A DNA stretch of 18,342 bases from Hirudo medicinalis (GCA_011800805.1 MPNW01000980.1:12937-31278); one strand, 5' to 3'. Positions 8,829 through 17,598 are shown, numbered from the stretch's first letter. The notes: generated by a model from the letters alone, not told the origin. A program made the numbers and translations.

Positions 8829-9080
8829 TTCGATTTTATGTGGATTTATTATTGTAATTATATTTATTCACAAACAACAGTTGAAGGAGTATGTTTAATA
8901 AATTGTGATTTTTGATTTTGGAGGTTTTTTGGCAGGAAATATTAATTATTTATCATTTAAATTCAATTTAAAGATTAGATGAAATATACTGTTTAAATAA
9001 ATTTTGATTTTTGGTGGCCATTTTCATCTCTTTGGAGGTTTTTGGCAGGAAATATTAATTATTTAAATTCAATTTGGAAA
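8829..9080 (+). terminator. TTLL11 3' UTR with duplicated poly(A) signal region
   Basis: AATAAA at 8897-8902, followed by a T/G-rich stretch, lies 70 bp after the stop codon. About 100 bp further on the module recurs: AATAAA at 8996-9001, then TTTGATTTTTGG, TTTGGAGGTTTTTGGCAGG and AAATATTAATTATTTAAATT. The two copies (about 8896-8975 and 8995-9080) form an imperfect direct duplication that carries signal and downstream element together, offering two poly(A) sites. Confidence 0.65.
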
Positions 9081-9229
9081 AATTACTTTTCATCAGTCTT
9101 TTTGAATATATCAAATTTTTAGTTTGACATTCGTGTTTCTAAATGTTCCCCAGATGGCGGAGGTGTCTCAATGTTATGTTTCCTTTTCTTTCAACATTTC
9201 TCGGTTCGTTGAGGTGTAAGTTGGCCTGT

Positions 9230-9665
9230 GATTATAATTAATTTAATTATGCGATAATTAACTAATTGAATCCTAAGTTAATTAATTGAATTCAACGGTG
9301 ATTAATTTATTTAATCGACTTGTGAGATGATTGGTCGATTAAAATACGAGATAGCTGATTAATTGGTTCATCGTGTAAATAGTTATTCAATTTATAATAG
9401 AACAAGTTAATTCATTAACCCGTGGGCGATTACATGATTTAAATGAAACGATCTCATTAACTGACTGAATTATAAGATAATTAACTAATTGAACTACAGG
9501 GCGATTAATTAAATTACATCAAAATGTAAGGATGACATTTAATTAATTCATTTTAATCAAAAGATAATTGAAAAACTGTGTTACGATATAATTAATCAAT
9601 TGAATTACAAGATAATTCATTAATTGAATTACAAGACAATTCATTAATTGAATTACAAGACATTC
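9230..9665. repeat. Degenerate 24-bp minisatellite
   Basis: The cleanest units start at 9602, 9626 and 9650 (GAATTACAAGAYAATTCATTAATT). Further left, the same elements GATAATTAACTAATTGAA, ATTAATTGAAT and TACAAG recur at irregular 24-40 bp intervals back to about 9230, so the whole block reads as an old array refreshed at its right end. No coding capacity. Confidence 0.65.
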
Positions 9666-9767
9666 AAATGTGAATGACGAAATTTAGCTTAACAAGTTTT
9701 TTTTTTATAAACATCTACATTTTTAACTAAACATAACAGTGGAATGACATGTAAATCCAAATGTTTA

Positions 9768-9886
9768 ATGACATCATCGTCATCGTCATCATCGTCGTCA
9801 TCATCATCATCATCATCATCATCGTTGTCGTCGTCGTCATCGTCATCGTCATCATCGTCGTCATCGCCGTCGTCGTCGTCGTCGCT
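9768..9886. repeat. (CAT/CGT)n microsatellite
   Basis: Nearly 120 bp of mixed CAT and CGT triplets, again passing between the two by one transition. It abuts the stop codon of the minus-strand coding candidate at 9887, so on that strand it would lie at the start of a 3' UTR as (ATG/ACG)n. Confidence 0.95.
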
Positions 9887-10058
9887 CTACAAAAAGGACA
9901 GGTGCTGGCGTTCTGCATCATCGATTGTCTGAAATGCCTCTCTCCATTCATCATCAGCATCTTTCGTTTTGCTCTCTCTCAAAATCACCATCTCCATGGT
10001 CCAGGTTTCTTTATAATGCAAACATGGCTGGCTCGTCGGATAGTTGTTGCGTCGTGTG
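9887..10058 (-). CDS. Candidate terminal coding exon, family unknown
   Basis: On the minus strand an acceptor GACCTAG at 10059-10060 opens a frame of 56 codons (after one base finishing the previous codon) that ends in TAG at 9887-9889. The peptide has a natural mix of charged residues, with segments such as MEMVILRESKTKDADDEW and EAFQTIDDAERQHLSFL as its C terminus, unlike the repeat-derived frames around it. It needs an upstream exon ending in phase 2, which the candidate at 11989-12039 provides. I recognise no family. The plus-strand frame over the same bases is hydrophobic, as expected for an antisense shadow of charged coding sequence. If real, the gene lies tail-to-tail with TTLL11. Confidence 0.3.
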
Positions 10059-10070
10059 CTAGGTCAAAAT

Positions 10071-10136
10071 GCTGATGATGATGATGATGATGATGAAGAT
10101 GAAGAAGACGAAGATGGCGATGATGATGATGATGGT
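10071..10136. repeat. (GAT)n microsatellite with GAA interruptions
   Basis: Two GAT runs flank a GAAGATGAAGAAGACGAAGATGG core. On the plus strand it runs to four bases before a possible acceptor TTTAG at 10140. In one plus-strand frame it encodes an acidic Asp/Glu stretch with an upstream in-frame stop at 10041-10043, so it is probably not translated. Confidence 0.9.
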
Positions 10137-10140
10137 TTAG

Positions 10141-10489
10141 GAGAACGTTGTGTCGAGTATACAAAGAAAGTTGCTTGTCCTGCTCAACTCGGGTAATCCA
10201 ATACAAAGGTGAGATTTGGCTTCGTGAATCATGTTGTGGTTTTGTGGTATCTCTAGCTGTTTCGCTCCTGGCTTTACACTTTCGAAGAGATGCTAGCAGC
10301 AGTCGAGGTGGTTCATGTGGTCACTGCGACTGCGGTCGGTGTGGTCGGGGTGGTAGTTGTGCATAAGTTTTTGTTTTGCACCTGTTCCCAGCTAGAGATC
10401 GATGCTGCTATCGATCACACGAGACTTCGTCATACTCACGTGACCTGAGCAATTAAATCGAAAGAAATATTAAACAATGCACTCGTAAT
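10141..10489. other. Mid-GC stretch with conflicting exon candidates
   Basis: Plus strand: acceptor TTTAG|GAG at 10140 and a strong donor AAAG|GTGAGA at 10208 bracket a 68-bp open segment (contains SSIQRKLLVLLNSGNPIQ). From CTCTAG|CTG at 10256 another frame stays open to TGA at 10444-10446 and includes a Val-rich hydrophobic run. The two cannot be joined in phase. Minus strand: open frames also cross 10140-10230. GC content is higher than in the flanks. I cannot decide whether any of this is coding. Confidence 0.2.
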
Positions 10490-10533
10490 TACTATTATTA
10501 TTATTATTATTATTATTAATATTATTGTTGTTG

Positions 10534-10592
<59 letters not shown>

Positions 10593-10820
10593 GTTGTTGT
10601 TATTGTTATTGTTATTGTTATTATTATTATTGTTATTAGTATTATTATTATTATTATTATTATTATATTATATATTATTATATTATATTATTATTATTAT
10701 TATTATATTATATAATATTATATTATATTATTATTATTATTATATTATATATTATATTATTATTATTGTTATTATTATTATTATTTATTATTATTATTAT
10801 TATATTATATATTATTATTA

Positions 10821-10862
<42 letters not shown>

Positions 10863-10885
10863 CATTATTATGCATTATTATTAGG
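10490..10885. repeat. Long (TTA)n and TATATTA microsatellite block
   Basis: Nearly 400 bp of TTA triplets with a short TTG block and repeated self-complementary TATATTATATTATTA segments that can form cruciforms. This is the last large SSR of the window. Repeat content to its right is of a different kind. Confidence 0.97.
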
Positions 10886-11510
10886 CAATGTCTACAGAAA
10901 AAAACACAAATAACAAAACATTTTAAGACAGCGACTTAAAGTTTTCATTGGATTTATTTTATAAAAGCATAAATATTATAAACCTCTTAATCATTGCATG
11001 AAAATCGTCCAGACGATGTTGTGGTCGACCGTTGTGATGTTGTCAAGATGTTTGGATAATTCTTTCGGTGACTCAGTGAAATAGCAGCACTTGAAGTGGA
11101 TTTATTGACGTAATTAGGTTGAATCACCTCATTAACTATGGACCTTTACGGCTAGGATCATGAGATATTACAGTATTTCAATAAAAGCCAGGTCTCATCG
11201 TGCGCCGAATTTATAATTGGATTTATTCAGTAAACAATCAGTTAACAAGTGTATGGTATTACCTGCAAATTACCATACTTAAGTAATATTTATGTTGCAT
11301 ATTGCGTAGTAATCACTTGCGTGACTAATTCCTGAATAGGAACATTGGATTTCTAGTCTGATCCTTCGGGATTTGGGGGAGGCCGAGGGGGATCTGTTAG
11401 TGTACTATTATTAGTTGACCCCGATGTATGAAAAGATACCGAATATATTATGCTACCTTTAATAGTTAATTAGTTATGCACCATGGTTACGACAGTATTG
11501 GTTTGCGTAT
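10886..11510. other. Non-coding stretch, nothing distinctive
   Basis: AT-rich single-copy-looking DNA. A G-rich patch lies at 11370-11395 (GGGATTTGGGGGAGGCCGAG). No exon pair or RNA gene is visible. Confidence 0.5.
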
Positions 11511-11615
11511 ATTAACTTCCATTACATAACTAGAGGAATAGGGCGGTGCTCTCACAATGGGGTTTGAACCCTTGTTGTCATTGCAACAAGCACCATGTTA
11601 GGTCGCCCAATTAAG
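11511..11615 (-). mobile_element. Old tRNA-derived SINE, family 1, copy A
   Basis: On the minus strand the B-box-like GGTTCAAACC (11561-11570) is followed by AGAGCACCGCCCTATTC, TCTAG and a GTTAATAT end. The same order and wording occur in the copy at 16525-16674 (GGAGCACAGGCCTATTC, TCTAG, GTTAATGAA). The tRNA-like 5' part (about 11575-11615) is eroded, and no tail or target duplication is recognisable. Confidence 0.6.
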
Positions 11616-11988
11616 TAATACCTTTTTAAATGTTCTTTTGAGAGTTGATACGTCAACATATTTTGTTGCATAACTTTGATCGAGTGTACTTCATAAACAC
11701 ATGCTCCCACACAAAAATAATGAGCGGATGTTATGCGAACATCTTAGAAGTCTTTGTAATTAGCTTCATTTGTTGGGCTTTGCTTGAAATAAATCTCTTT
11801 AAGATCTCTCCGTCTCGACATTTTAAGAGCACTAAAGATTATTCAACGACCTTATAAATATTCATGCATGCATACTAATTAACATCGGTAAATTTTAAAA
11901 ATTATAGAAAAGTCGACCACACATATGAGCTGGGCCAGGCTGAAAGACGAAATGTGCATGCGATAAGGGATAGAAAATCTATAAATAC
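11616..11988. other. Non-coding stretch, nothing distinctive
   Basis: AT-rich DNA with one 70-codon chance frame (11645-11857) lacking motifs. No repeat or RNA gene seen. Confidence 0.5.
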
Positions 11989-12039
11989 CTCGGAAACATA
12001 AGCTTTATCTTGCGTTCATTGACAACAAGGTTAAAACCG
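11989..12039 (-). CDS. Candidate 51-bp internal exon
   Basis: Minus strand: acceptor AACTCAAAG at 12040-12041, preceded by a pyrimidine-rich CCTTACTTTTTC stretch, and donor CCGAG|GTATTT at 11989|11988. The enclosed frame reads GFNLVVNERKIKLMFP and ends in phase 2, matching the phase needed by the candidate terminal exon at 9887-10058. The family is unknown. Very short exons found by eye in AT-rich DNA are often false. Confidence 0.17.
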
Positions 12040-12736
12040 CTTTGAGTTATTTGAAAAAGTAAGGAAATCAAGAGATCGAATGAAAAAGACAACATATCCC
12101 CAGGTGCGGCCATCTCCCTTGGAGTCAGGATTTTTCTCAAGGTCATTCTGAAACAAGGAACAAGCGCCCCCCTTCTTATAAGATAATAAGTACAACGCAT
12201 ATTTTAAAAAAATCCGATTTAAGAATAATCTTGTAAACTTGGAATCCGAGTATTAGAATGTCTAGAAATTTTAAAGCCAATCTAAGTCTCATCCCAATGT
12301 CTCAAATTCCGGATCTTTAAAATCTGACATTTAGGTGATATTTTGCCAATAATTGGAGTAGAGAATTACATTACTATGAGAAAAACAAATTGGTCCTATT
12401 TTCAGTTTATGTAACAAAAATGAACAATTAAACTTGAATTAAATCAATGAGCATAACTTCAAGCAGGCTCAAAGACTTTAAGTTGATAAGTTCCAAAATT
12501 GCTTGTGGTATAAATGAAAAACTGGTATTAGAATCATATTTGAAACAATACAAATGCCTAGGCAACAACTCAAGTAGACATTGATTTAAAGATACAAAAA
12601 TTCCCCTCCAATGAACTCAAAGTCCTTATGATAACAAGCCTTAAAATGCTATGTGAAGTTAAACATTCCAACATATTTTGACTGAGAATCCCAGGATATT
12701 TAAATATTTACTGATCAAGTATTACTCCAACAATAC

Positions 12737-12793
12737 CTGTAATCTCGTCCGTCTTGGCGACTGTCAAAATGGTTTTAGGAATTGCAAGGTTTT
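12737..12793 (-). CDS. Candidate 57-bp internal exon
   Basis: Minus strand: a good acceptor TTATTGTTTTCAG at 12794-12796 and donor ATTACAG|GTATTG at 12737|12736. Two of the three frames contain stops; the third reads NLAIPKTILTVAKTDEIT and ends in phase 1. A further candidate at 12458-12501 (ILELINLKSLSLLE, acceptor ACCACAAG, donor TTGAA|GTTATG) joins it in phase through one Ala codon. The leucine spacing recalls leucine-rich repeats, but this is too little sequence to claim it. Confidence 0.18.
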
Positions 12794-12894
12794 CTGAAAA
12801 CAATAAATAAAACTCAAGCAGGATTAAATCATAAGTATAATCTAATTAATTTGTAAAATGCATTCATATATTAATCCATTCATCAGAGCATTTG

Positions 12895-13075
12895 CAGCAT
12901 GTTCGGTTAGGCCATCTCTTTCTATCTGTAAAGAGGGCCGCCGAAAGGGGCCGGGGGAGCAAGTGCCCAGGAGCCCCCTGGGTTGTAAAATATTACAATC
13001 ATACCCCCTTTTTTTTAATTTTCCATTACTAAATTGACTTAGCGTAGGGGCCCATGGCAATAAAGCTAACGTGAT
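12895..13075. repeat. GC-rich block, probably an unclassified repeat fragment
   Basis: An abrupt G/C-rich segment (GGGCCGCCGAAAGGGGCC and GTGCCCAGGAGCCCCCTGGG, then CCCCC followed by T8) sits in AT-rich DNA. CCAGGAGCCCCCTGG is an interrupted palindrome. A minus-strand open frame (12842-13060) covers it. Its style suggests a piece of a dispersed transposon, but I cannot assign a family. Confidence 0.35.
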
Positions 13076-13469
13076 GGGGTAGTTTTGAAAAACACCTCTG
13101 ACACTATTTCAAATCATTATGTAATAGCTCATTAACTTTGCGCTGACCATTAAGCTAGGCACGTAATATAAATGGTATGACTGGATGAATTTACTTTATG
13201 TTTTATGACTAACAATTTCAAAAATAGAATTTTTAAATAGAATTTATTGTACGGCAATCCTTACAAATCCCCAAAGGTATATCATTATTTATACGCCTTG
13301 GCCATATAACTGCGTTTTATATGCGTTTATGGCCGCTGTACGTAACGAAAATGTTATACGCAACAAAATCAATGACTATGAATAATGCCCACAATTAAAA
13401 GGTTAGAGGGTGCATCTATTTCTTTTTATTATTGTGAATAATCTTTCGATGGTTTTTACCCTCATTTCC

Positions 13470-14005
13470 ACGTGCAAGCGATGGAACAGTCCTCGTGCAG
13501 GCCTGCATGTTTAGCTAGACCTTTAGCTAATGTGGTACTGAACATAGGTCGTTAGTCTAATTTAAATACATTTCAATATCTGTCTGGAATGCTAATAAAT
13601 TAACGGCAAAGAGATTTATTTTGTCTGTACTGTCGGGGTGCTTGTACTACTCGGGTTCGCAGTTTATGTACTTGTACTTGGACCGCACTTGTTCCCTTGT
13701 AAACAATTATTATTCGTTTTCGGAAAGTACTCGCATTTTGGATAAAGCAGGAATGTAAATGTACTGAAAAATTTTAATAAATTTTGCGGGCGAATGTACT
13801 TTCATAAAGTATTTGTACTTAAGTCATCGGTACTTGTACCTATGCAATGGCTTTCAGTATTTGATCCCGAGTCTGGCTAATTTAATCCCCGACGTACAAG
13901 CGCGTGAACCATCTTGATATAGGCCTGCTTGTTTGGCGAGAGCTTTAAGCGGTATGATACGGTCTGCGTAGGAAAACGAGATCTAATGTGCTAGCAAATA
14001 TTATG
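13470..14005. repeat. Diverged ~100-bp direct repeat flanking a GTAC-rich core
   Basis: The left copy starts at 13470 (ACGTGCAAGCG) and includes AGGCCTGCATGTTTAGC at 13499. The right copy starts at 13892 (ACGTACAAGCG) and includes AGGCCTGCTTGTTTGGC at 13921. The order of shared words (AGNCTTTA, GGTACTGA against GGTATGATA, TCTAAT) is kept over about 100 bp at a spacing of 422. Between them (13620-13860), GTAC or AGTACT words occur unusually often. This may be an old transposon with terminal direct repeats, or a segmental duplication. Confidence 0.45.
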
Positions 14006-14089
14006 CAAATTAAATTTTAAAAATCTCACATCGATTGCAGCGTCTGTACGTGAAAATTAATCTCAGTTTGACAAAATTTTGCAATTCAT

Positions 14090-14278
14090 TCAAACGAGTG
14101 GACGATGTTGAAGAAATAAACACCCGAATAGGAAGTGGCCGCAGTACTTCGTAACCACAGTCAGTACAACGAGAACTGACGACAGTACGGTAGGATTTGC
14201 ATTCATTTTCTCAGCTAAACTAAGTAAATACGCCCAACGGCTTACGATCAACTTAAGCCCGACCATCCAACGGTCCAT
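14090..14278 (-). CDS. Possible 62-codon ORF with a hydrophobic segment
   Basis: ATG at 14278 has a favourable context (AATAAATGG). The frame begins MDRWMVGLKLIVSRWAYLL and later carries a hydrophobic stretch (VLSSVLVVLTVV to FLFGCLFL) that could span a membrane, ending at 14090. No family is recognised and no splice or promoter evidence supports expression. ORFs of this size occur by chance throughout the window. Confidence 0.12.
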   Translation of the reverse strand: MDRWMVGLKLIVSRWAYLLSLAEKMNANPTVLSSVLVVLTVVTKYCGHFLFGCLFLQHRPLV

Positions 14279-14397
14279 TTATTTAGTGCCCTGTACTATT
14301 AAACACTTAGCCTCGACGAAATGACCGTGACCTTCCCGTCTATTTTTACTAGCAGCTGCCAGCAGAGCAGCAGCTTAAGCCCCGCCCGCCGGCCAAT

Positions 14398-14709
14398 TTA
14401 CGGTTTCGAAGTGTCTTTAGCTGAGCTTCTTTTTACGTTGACTTTGCTTTGTGTAACTCGGCTTTTGGCGGATTTTGCTTTACTCGATTGTTTTTGTTTT
14501 CGTCCGCCCGGTGGACTGGGTATCGGCGAAAAAGGAAAATATACGGATCCTGGCTGTGATGTTTGACAGTCTCTCGTAATACCAGGTAGCCTTTTCGTGA
14601 TTTCGATTGATTTTATTTCCGATTGAGCGCTTAGATGGACCTTTCTGACGCTATCATGATTCGTAACTTGAGTTCTGGCTTGCTTCGCATTGGATAACGT
14701 CACTGGTAG
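14398..14709 (-). CDS. Candidate Lys/Ser-rich exon or ORF
   Basis: Minus strand: a good acceptor TTACTTTCTCCGTAG at 14710-14711 opens a frame of 103 codons ending in TAA at 14398. The product is basic and rich in Lys, Ser and Gln (SSKAKSAKSRVTQSKVNVK near its end), with a Pro-rich patch before it, like an intrinsically disordered tail. A plus-strand frame with a true ATG (14321-14566) overlaps it and is Leu/Phe-rich, probably its shadow. GC boxes and a CCAAT (14381-14397) lie beside the stop. Family unknown. Confidence 0.2.
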   Translation of the reverse strand, partial: LPVTLSNAKQARTQVTNHDSVRKVHLSAQSEIKSIEITKRLPGITRDCQTSQPGSVYFPFSPIPSPPGGRKQKQSSKAKSAKSRVTQSKVNVKRSSAKDTSKP

Positions 14710-14890
14710 CTACGGAGAAAGTAACAAAATTGTTTAATGGATTTTAAATAAATTATCGATAAAAGCCTTGCTTACACGAGCGCTAACTTATAAACTGCGA
14801 ATGCTAACAGTTCTTAGAACGTTCGAAGCTGTTTTGATAAGTTGCTTATTGTTTCTTCTACTCGTTAAATGGTTTGAAATCGTGTGATAT

Positions 14891-15010
14891 TGACTCAAGA
14901 ACATAATCCATATTTGCTTTTAGGATGTCATTTGTCAAAATCTCGTGACTCAAGAATGTGCAATAAAGTGGATTGCATAATCCATATTTATTTTTGTGAT
15001 GCCATTTACT
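14891..15010. repeat. Imperfect tandem duplication
   Basis: TGACTCAAGAAcataatccatattt...GATGTCATTT (14891-14932) is followed by TGACTCAAGAATgtgcaat...CATAATCCATATTTATTTTTGTGATGCCATTT (14946-15007). The second copy carries about 18 extra bases after TGACTCAAGAAT. The first copy includes a splice-acceptor-like GCTTTTAG. Confidence 0.7.
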
Positions 15011-16434
15011 TCATTTACTTTTTTCCATTTACTCTCTTCCTTTATTTTGAGACTTGATGAAATACTTTATCAAGGGCATAGACTTGAGAGTCAAAACAAT
15101 TTTTTTGACATTCTTTAGCAGTTTTTTTGAAGGTTTAAAATGCCCTGAATCAAAATAACATTTCATTGACTGCTGAAACACATTTAGACAAGACTGGTGC
15201 CTAGTAAGATGATAATGGTCTTGCTTATGACTTTCTTGCATCCTTGCCTTTCCAATTATTTGTGCATTTCCTTTGGATGGTGACCAATATTCTCAACAAT
15301 ATTCCACTATCACCAAAAATAAAAGTTAAAGGTGTGTTCAAACACATCAGTCCTGAATGTGTAATGACTTTTTGACATGGGTTGGGGAGCAAGATTGATC
15401 ATGGGTGCCTATGCTAGATCCAAAATTTTACTTCCAAATTGTAAATACATTTTTGTAAAAGTTACAATTTTTTATCAACCAAAAGTTCTTTAAAACAAGT
15501 TTTTATGTCCAAAAGTTTTTAAACACCATGTTTCCTTGCTTTTTTAAGCCTCTTGCTAAATTGATTTTTATTGAGCCACAACACTTTTGTGTGGAGGCTT
15601 TGACTTTTGAACTTATGTTAATATGAGTCTAATTAATTCCAAGTAAACATTTTCATAAACGAGTGCCAATTAAAACCAGCTAATGGTAATTATGTTGATG
15701 CCTGGCTGTGAATATTTTCAAATGTCTCTGATGTCAAAATCAAACAATTCATTTATTCAGACAAAAGGATATTCACAAACTATTTATCAATTATGCTGAT
15801 ATTTCATTCCTTTGAAATGGAGATGCAAGTAATGTTATCAAGTCTATTTGTTTAGGCCTCCAATATCACTTCAAATATCTAAGGGCTAAGGGCTAGATTG
15901 GGGATAATCCAATATGTAAAATGGAGATTCAATTGCCCTGGCTTGCTATCAAGTTTGGTTTGCAAATCATAAACTTCTCTTTAGCCAAGCAAATCCAATG
16001 TGGAATTTTCTGGAACCTGTTTCAATGTATTAGCAATTATTAATGACAATAATTTATATTCATGTTCCAACAATGAAACAAAAACCATACTTAAAACAAA
16101 CTTAGCATCCTCTGCCTTGACTCTCCATCTGATTTCTTCACTTGTTTGGATATTTACTTTCAAGATTCAAACAGACAACATTTCTTTATAGCTCCAAATT
16201 GTTGATGTGTCTCTTTCCTTTACATAAATATCTTTTTTTTCTTTATCATATTCTGCTCCAAGAATATTAATTTAATTCTTTTCCAAATATAATGTTATTG
16301 TTTCCAACATTGGCCTTGGATATCTGAGAAAATCTTCGACTAAATGGAAAGGCAATCTGATGCTTGCAAGCGAAAGTGTCATACCTTCACTCATATCGTA
16401 ACGATGCCCAAAGCCATAAACTAAGGCCTACAAA
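15011..16434. other. Long AT-rich stretch, no supported gene
   Basis: Chance frames at 15029-15241 (minus, true ATG, Lys-rich) and 15981-16191 (both strands) show no motifs. There are no SSRs of note, no tRNA or SINE signature, and no strong donor-acceptor pairs. This is the longest featureless part of the window. Confidence 0.5.
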
Positions 16435-16750
16435 GCTGCAGGTTAGCTCAGAGGGTTGCGTTCCTGCATGCGGCTTAAAGCAACCGTCGTGTGTTGCGTT
16501 CGCAACCCAGCCTGCGCAGCCTCAAATAATAATAATAATAATAATAAATAATTGTTCATTAACGTCCGTTGCATGGCTAGATGAATAGGCCTGTGCTCCC
16601 TCAGTGGGATTCGTATCCGTGCCGCTACCGTGAGAGACGTAAGTCTTAACCATTAGACCATGCGTGAGCATGCACAGCCTCATGAAAGGGGCGCTATAAA
16701 TGGTTTGGAGGTTGTAGTACCTTCACGTCCGATGAGGCGCTCTAAAGGTC
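16435..16750 (+). mobile_element. tRNA-derived SINE, family 2, copy 1, interrupted
   Basis: The plus-strand tRNA-like head (16435-16520) has a perfect A-box TAGCTCAGAGG at 16444-16454, a B-box-like GTTCGCAAC at 16498-16506, and acceptor-stem complements GCTGC...AGG / CCTGCGCAGC. The family-1 SINE at 16525-16674 interrupts it, and the body resumes at 16683 with AGGGGCGCTATAAATGG. Copy 2 at 18075-18215 shows the same head followed directly by the same tail without the interruption. GCGCTA(TA)TAAAT-type tails are known from L2/CR1-type LINEs, which would supply the mobilising machinery. Confidence 0.8.
16525..16674 (-). mobile_element. tRNA-Glu-like SINE, family 1, copy B, nested, with TSD
   Basis: The minus-strand head (16670 to 16594) has a perfect A-box TGGTCTAATGG at 16650-16660, an anticodon-loop-like CTCTCAC, a B-box-like GATACGAATCC, and acceptor ends TGCTCAC / GGGAGCA. 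The wording is close to animal tRNA-Glu(CTC). The body AGGCCTATTCATCTAG follows, and the 3' end is an (ATT)n tail (AAT on the plus strand, 16525-16550). The element is bracketed by an 8-bp direct repeat CAGCCTCA at 16517-16524 and 16675-16682, the target-site duplication of its insertion into the family-2 SINE. Confidence 0.85.
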
Positions 16751-17598
16751 GGCCTAATCGACCACATTCTTAGGCGGACAATCGGAGCGGGGAATAACAA
16801 AGAAGCTTTTTTGTTTATCAACAACCTTTTCCTTTTCAGCCAGAACATATTTTAGGGCAAAAGAGGGTTGTGTTTTTAACTCGGTTTGGGGTTAAGAGTG
16901 CTTTAACTTGTAAGGTGTTGGGTGTTTAAATGCAAATAGAAATTTGTTGAAATTTCAAAAGAATTTCGTAGCAAAATTGTAAAAAAAACCTAACCATAAT
17001 CCCCCCCTCCCAAATATTTTGCTAATAAGCAAATGGAAATTTCCTCTAGGTTCTATAATTTACAACCAGCAGGTTGAAATTGTAGTGTAAGACCAACTTC
17101 TTCGTTAATACGACAATAAAGACCTTTGGCAGAACTAGAGCCCGGTGGGTAAAGATATAACCTAACCCTGGCGTGTTAACCTTAACCCCAACGCAGAATC
17201 ACTGGAATAACAGGATATGTCCAGAGGCAGTAGTAAGTATTCGGAATACTAAGTATTATCGAGAGGAAATGCTAAAACTTGACAAAAGTTCTCAAGGACT
17301 CAGCCTAAAATGGATAATACTCTCTACCCTGAACAGAGGATTAGAGGAGAATATTGACACAATTGGAAAAGTTTAAATTGAAGCTTAAAAAAAGGAGGAT
17401 TCATATTGATCAATGCATTGAATTATATGGATATGGATCGCCTCGATGACACTTGACATGACACAGTGTCAAACTGCCTCTTACAAGTTCAAGTTACTGA
17501 ACTGTCAGTGATTGGTTGATCTGAGGTTAGGAATTCGACGAGATTTTTGACAAGATGACTGCTTTAAACTTGGTCATCTCTGAGATGAAAAGTTTGTC
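16751..17598. other. Non-coding stretch, nothing distinctive
   Basis: AT-rich DNA with a C8-type run near 17001, a telomere-like CCTAACCCTGGC at 17160-17171 and one octamer TGATTGGT at 17509-17516. The 67-codon frame at 17173-17376 has no recognisable motif. Confidence 0.45.

Noticed and set aside
9985..10206. Minus-strand His-rich frame across the (GAT)n repeat
   Set aside because: The His tract is repeat-derived, and downstream of the repeat this frame competes with the more protein-like frame at 9887-10058. The part before the repeat was kept only as an ambiguous stretch.
10525..10884. 119-residue Leu/Ile/Tyr frame
   Set aside because: Translation of a (TTA)n/(TAT)n microsatellite; no start context, motif or splice support.
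12458..12793. A leucine-rich-repeat protein on the minus strand
   Set aside because: Only about 33 residues from two weak exon candidates; Leu-rich translations are easy to find in AT-rich DNA.
16435..16520. A functional tRNA gene
   Set aside because: The B-box deviates, the anticodon arm does not fold cleanly and the head is repeated with the same tail at 18075-18215, so a SINE is the better call.
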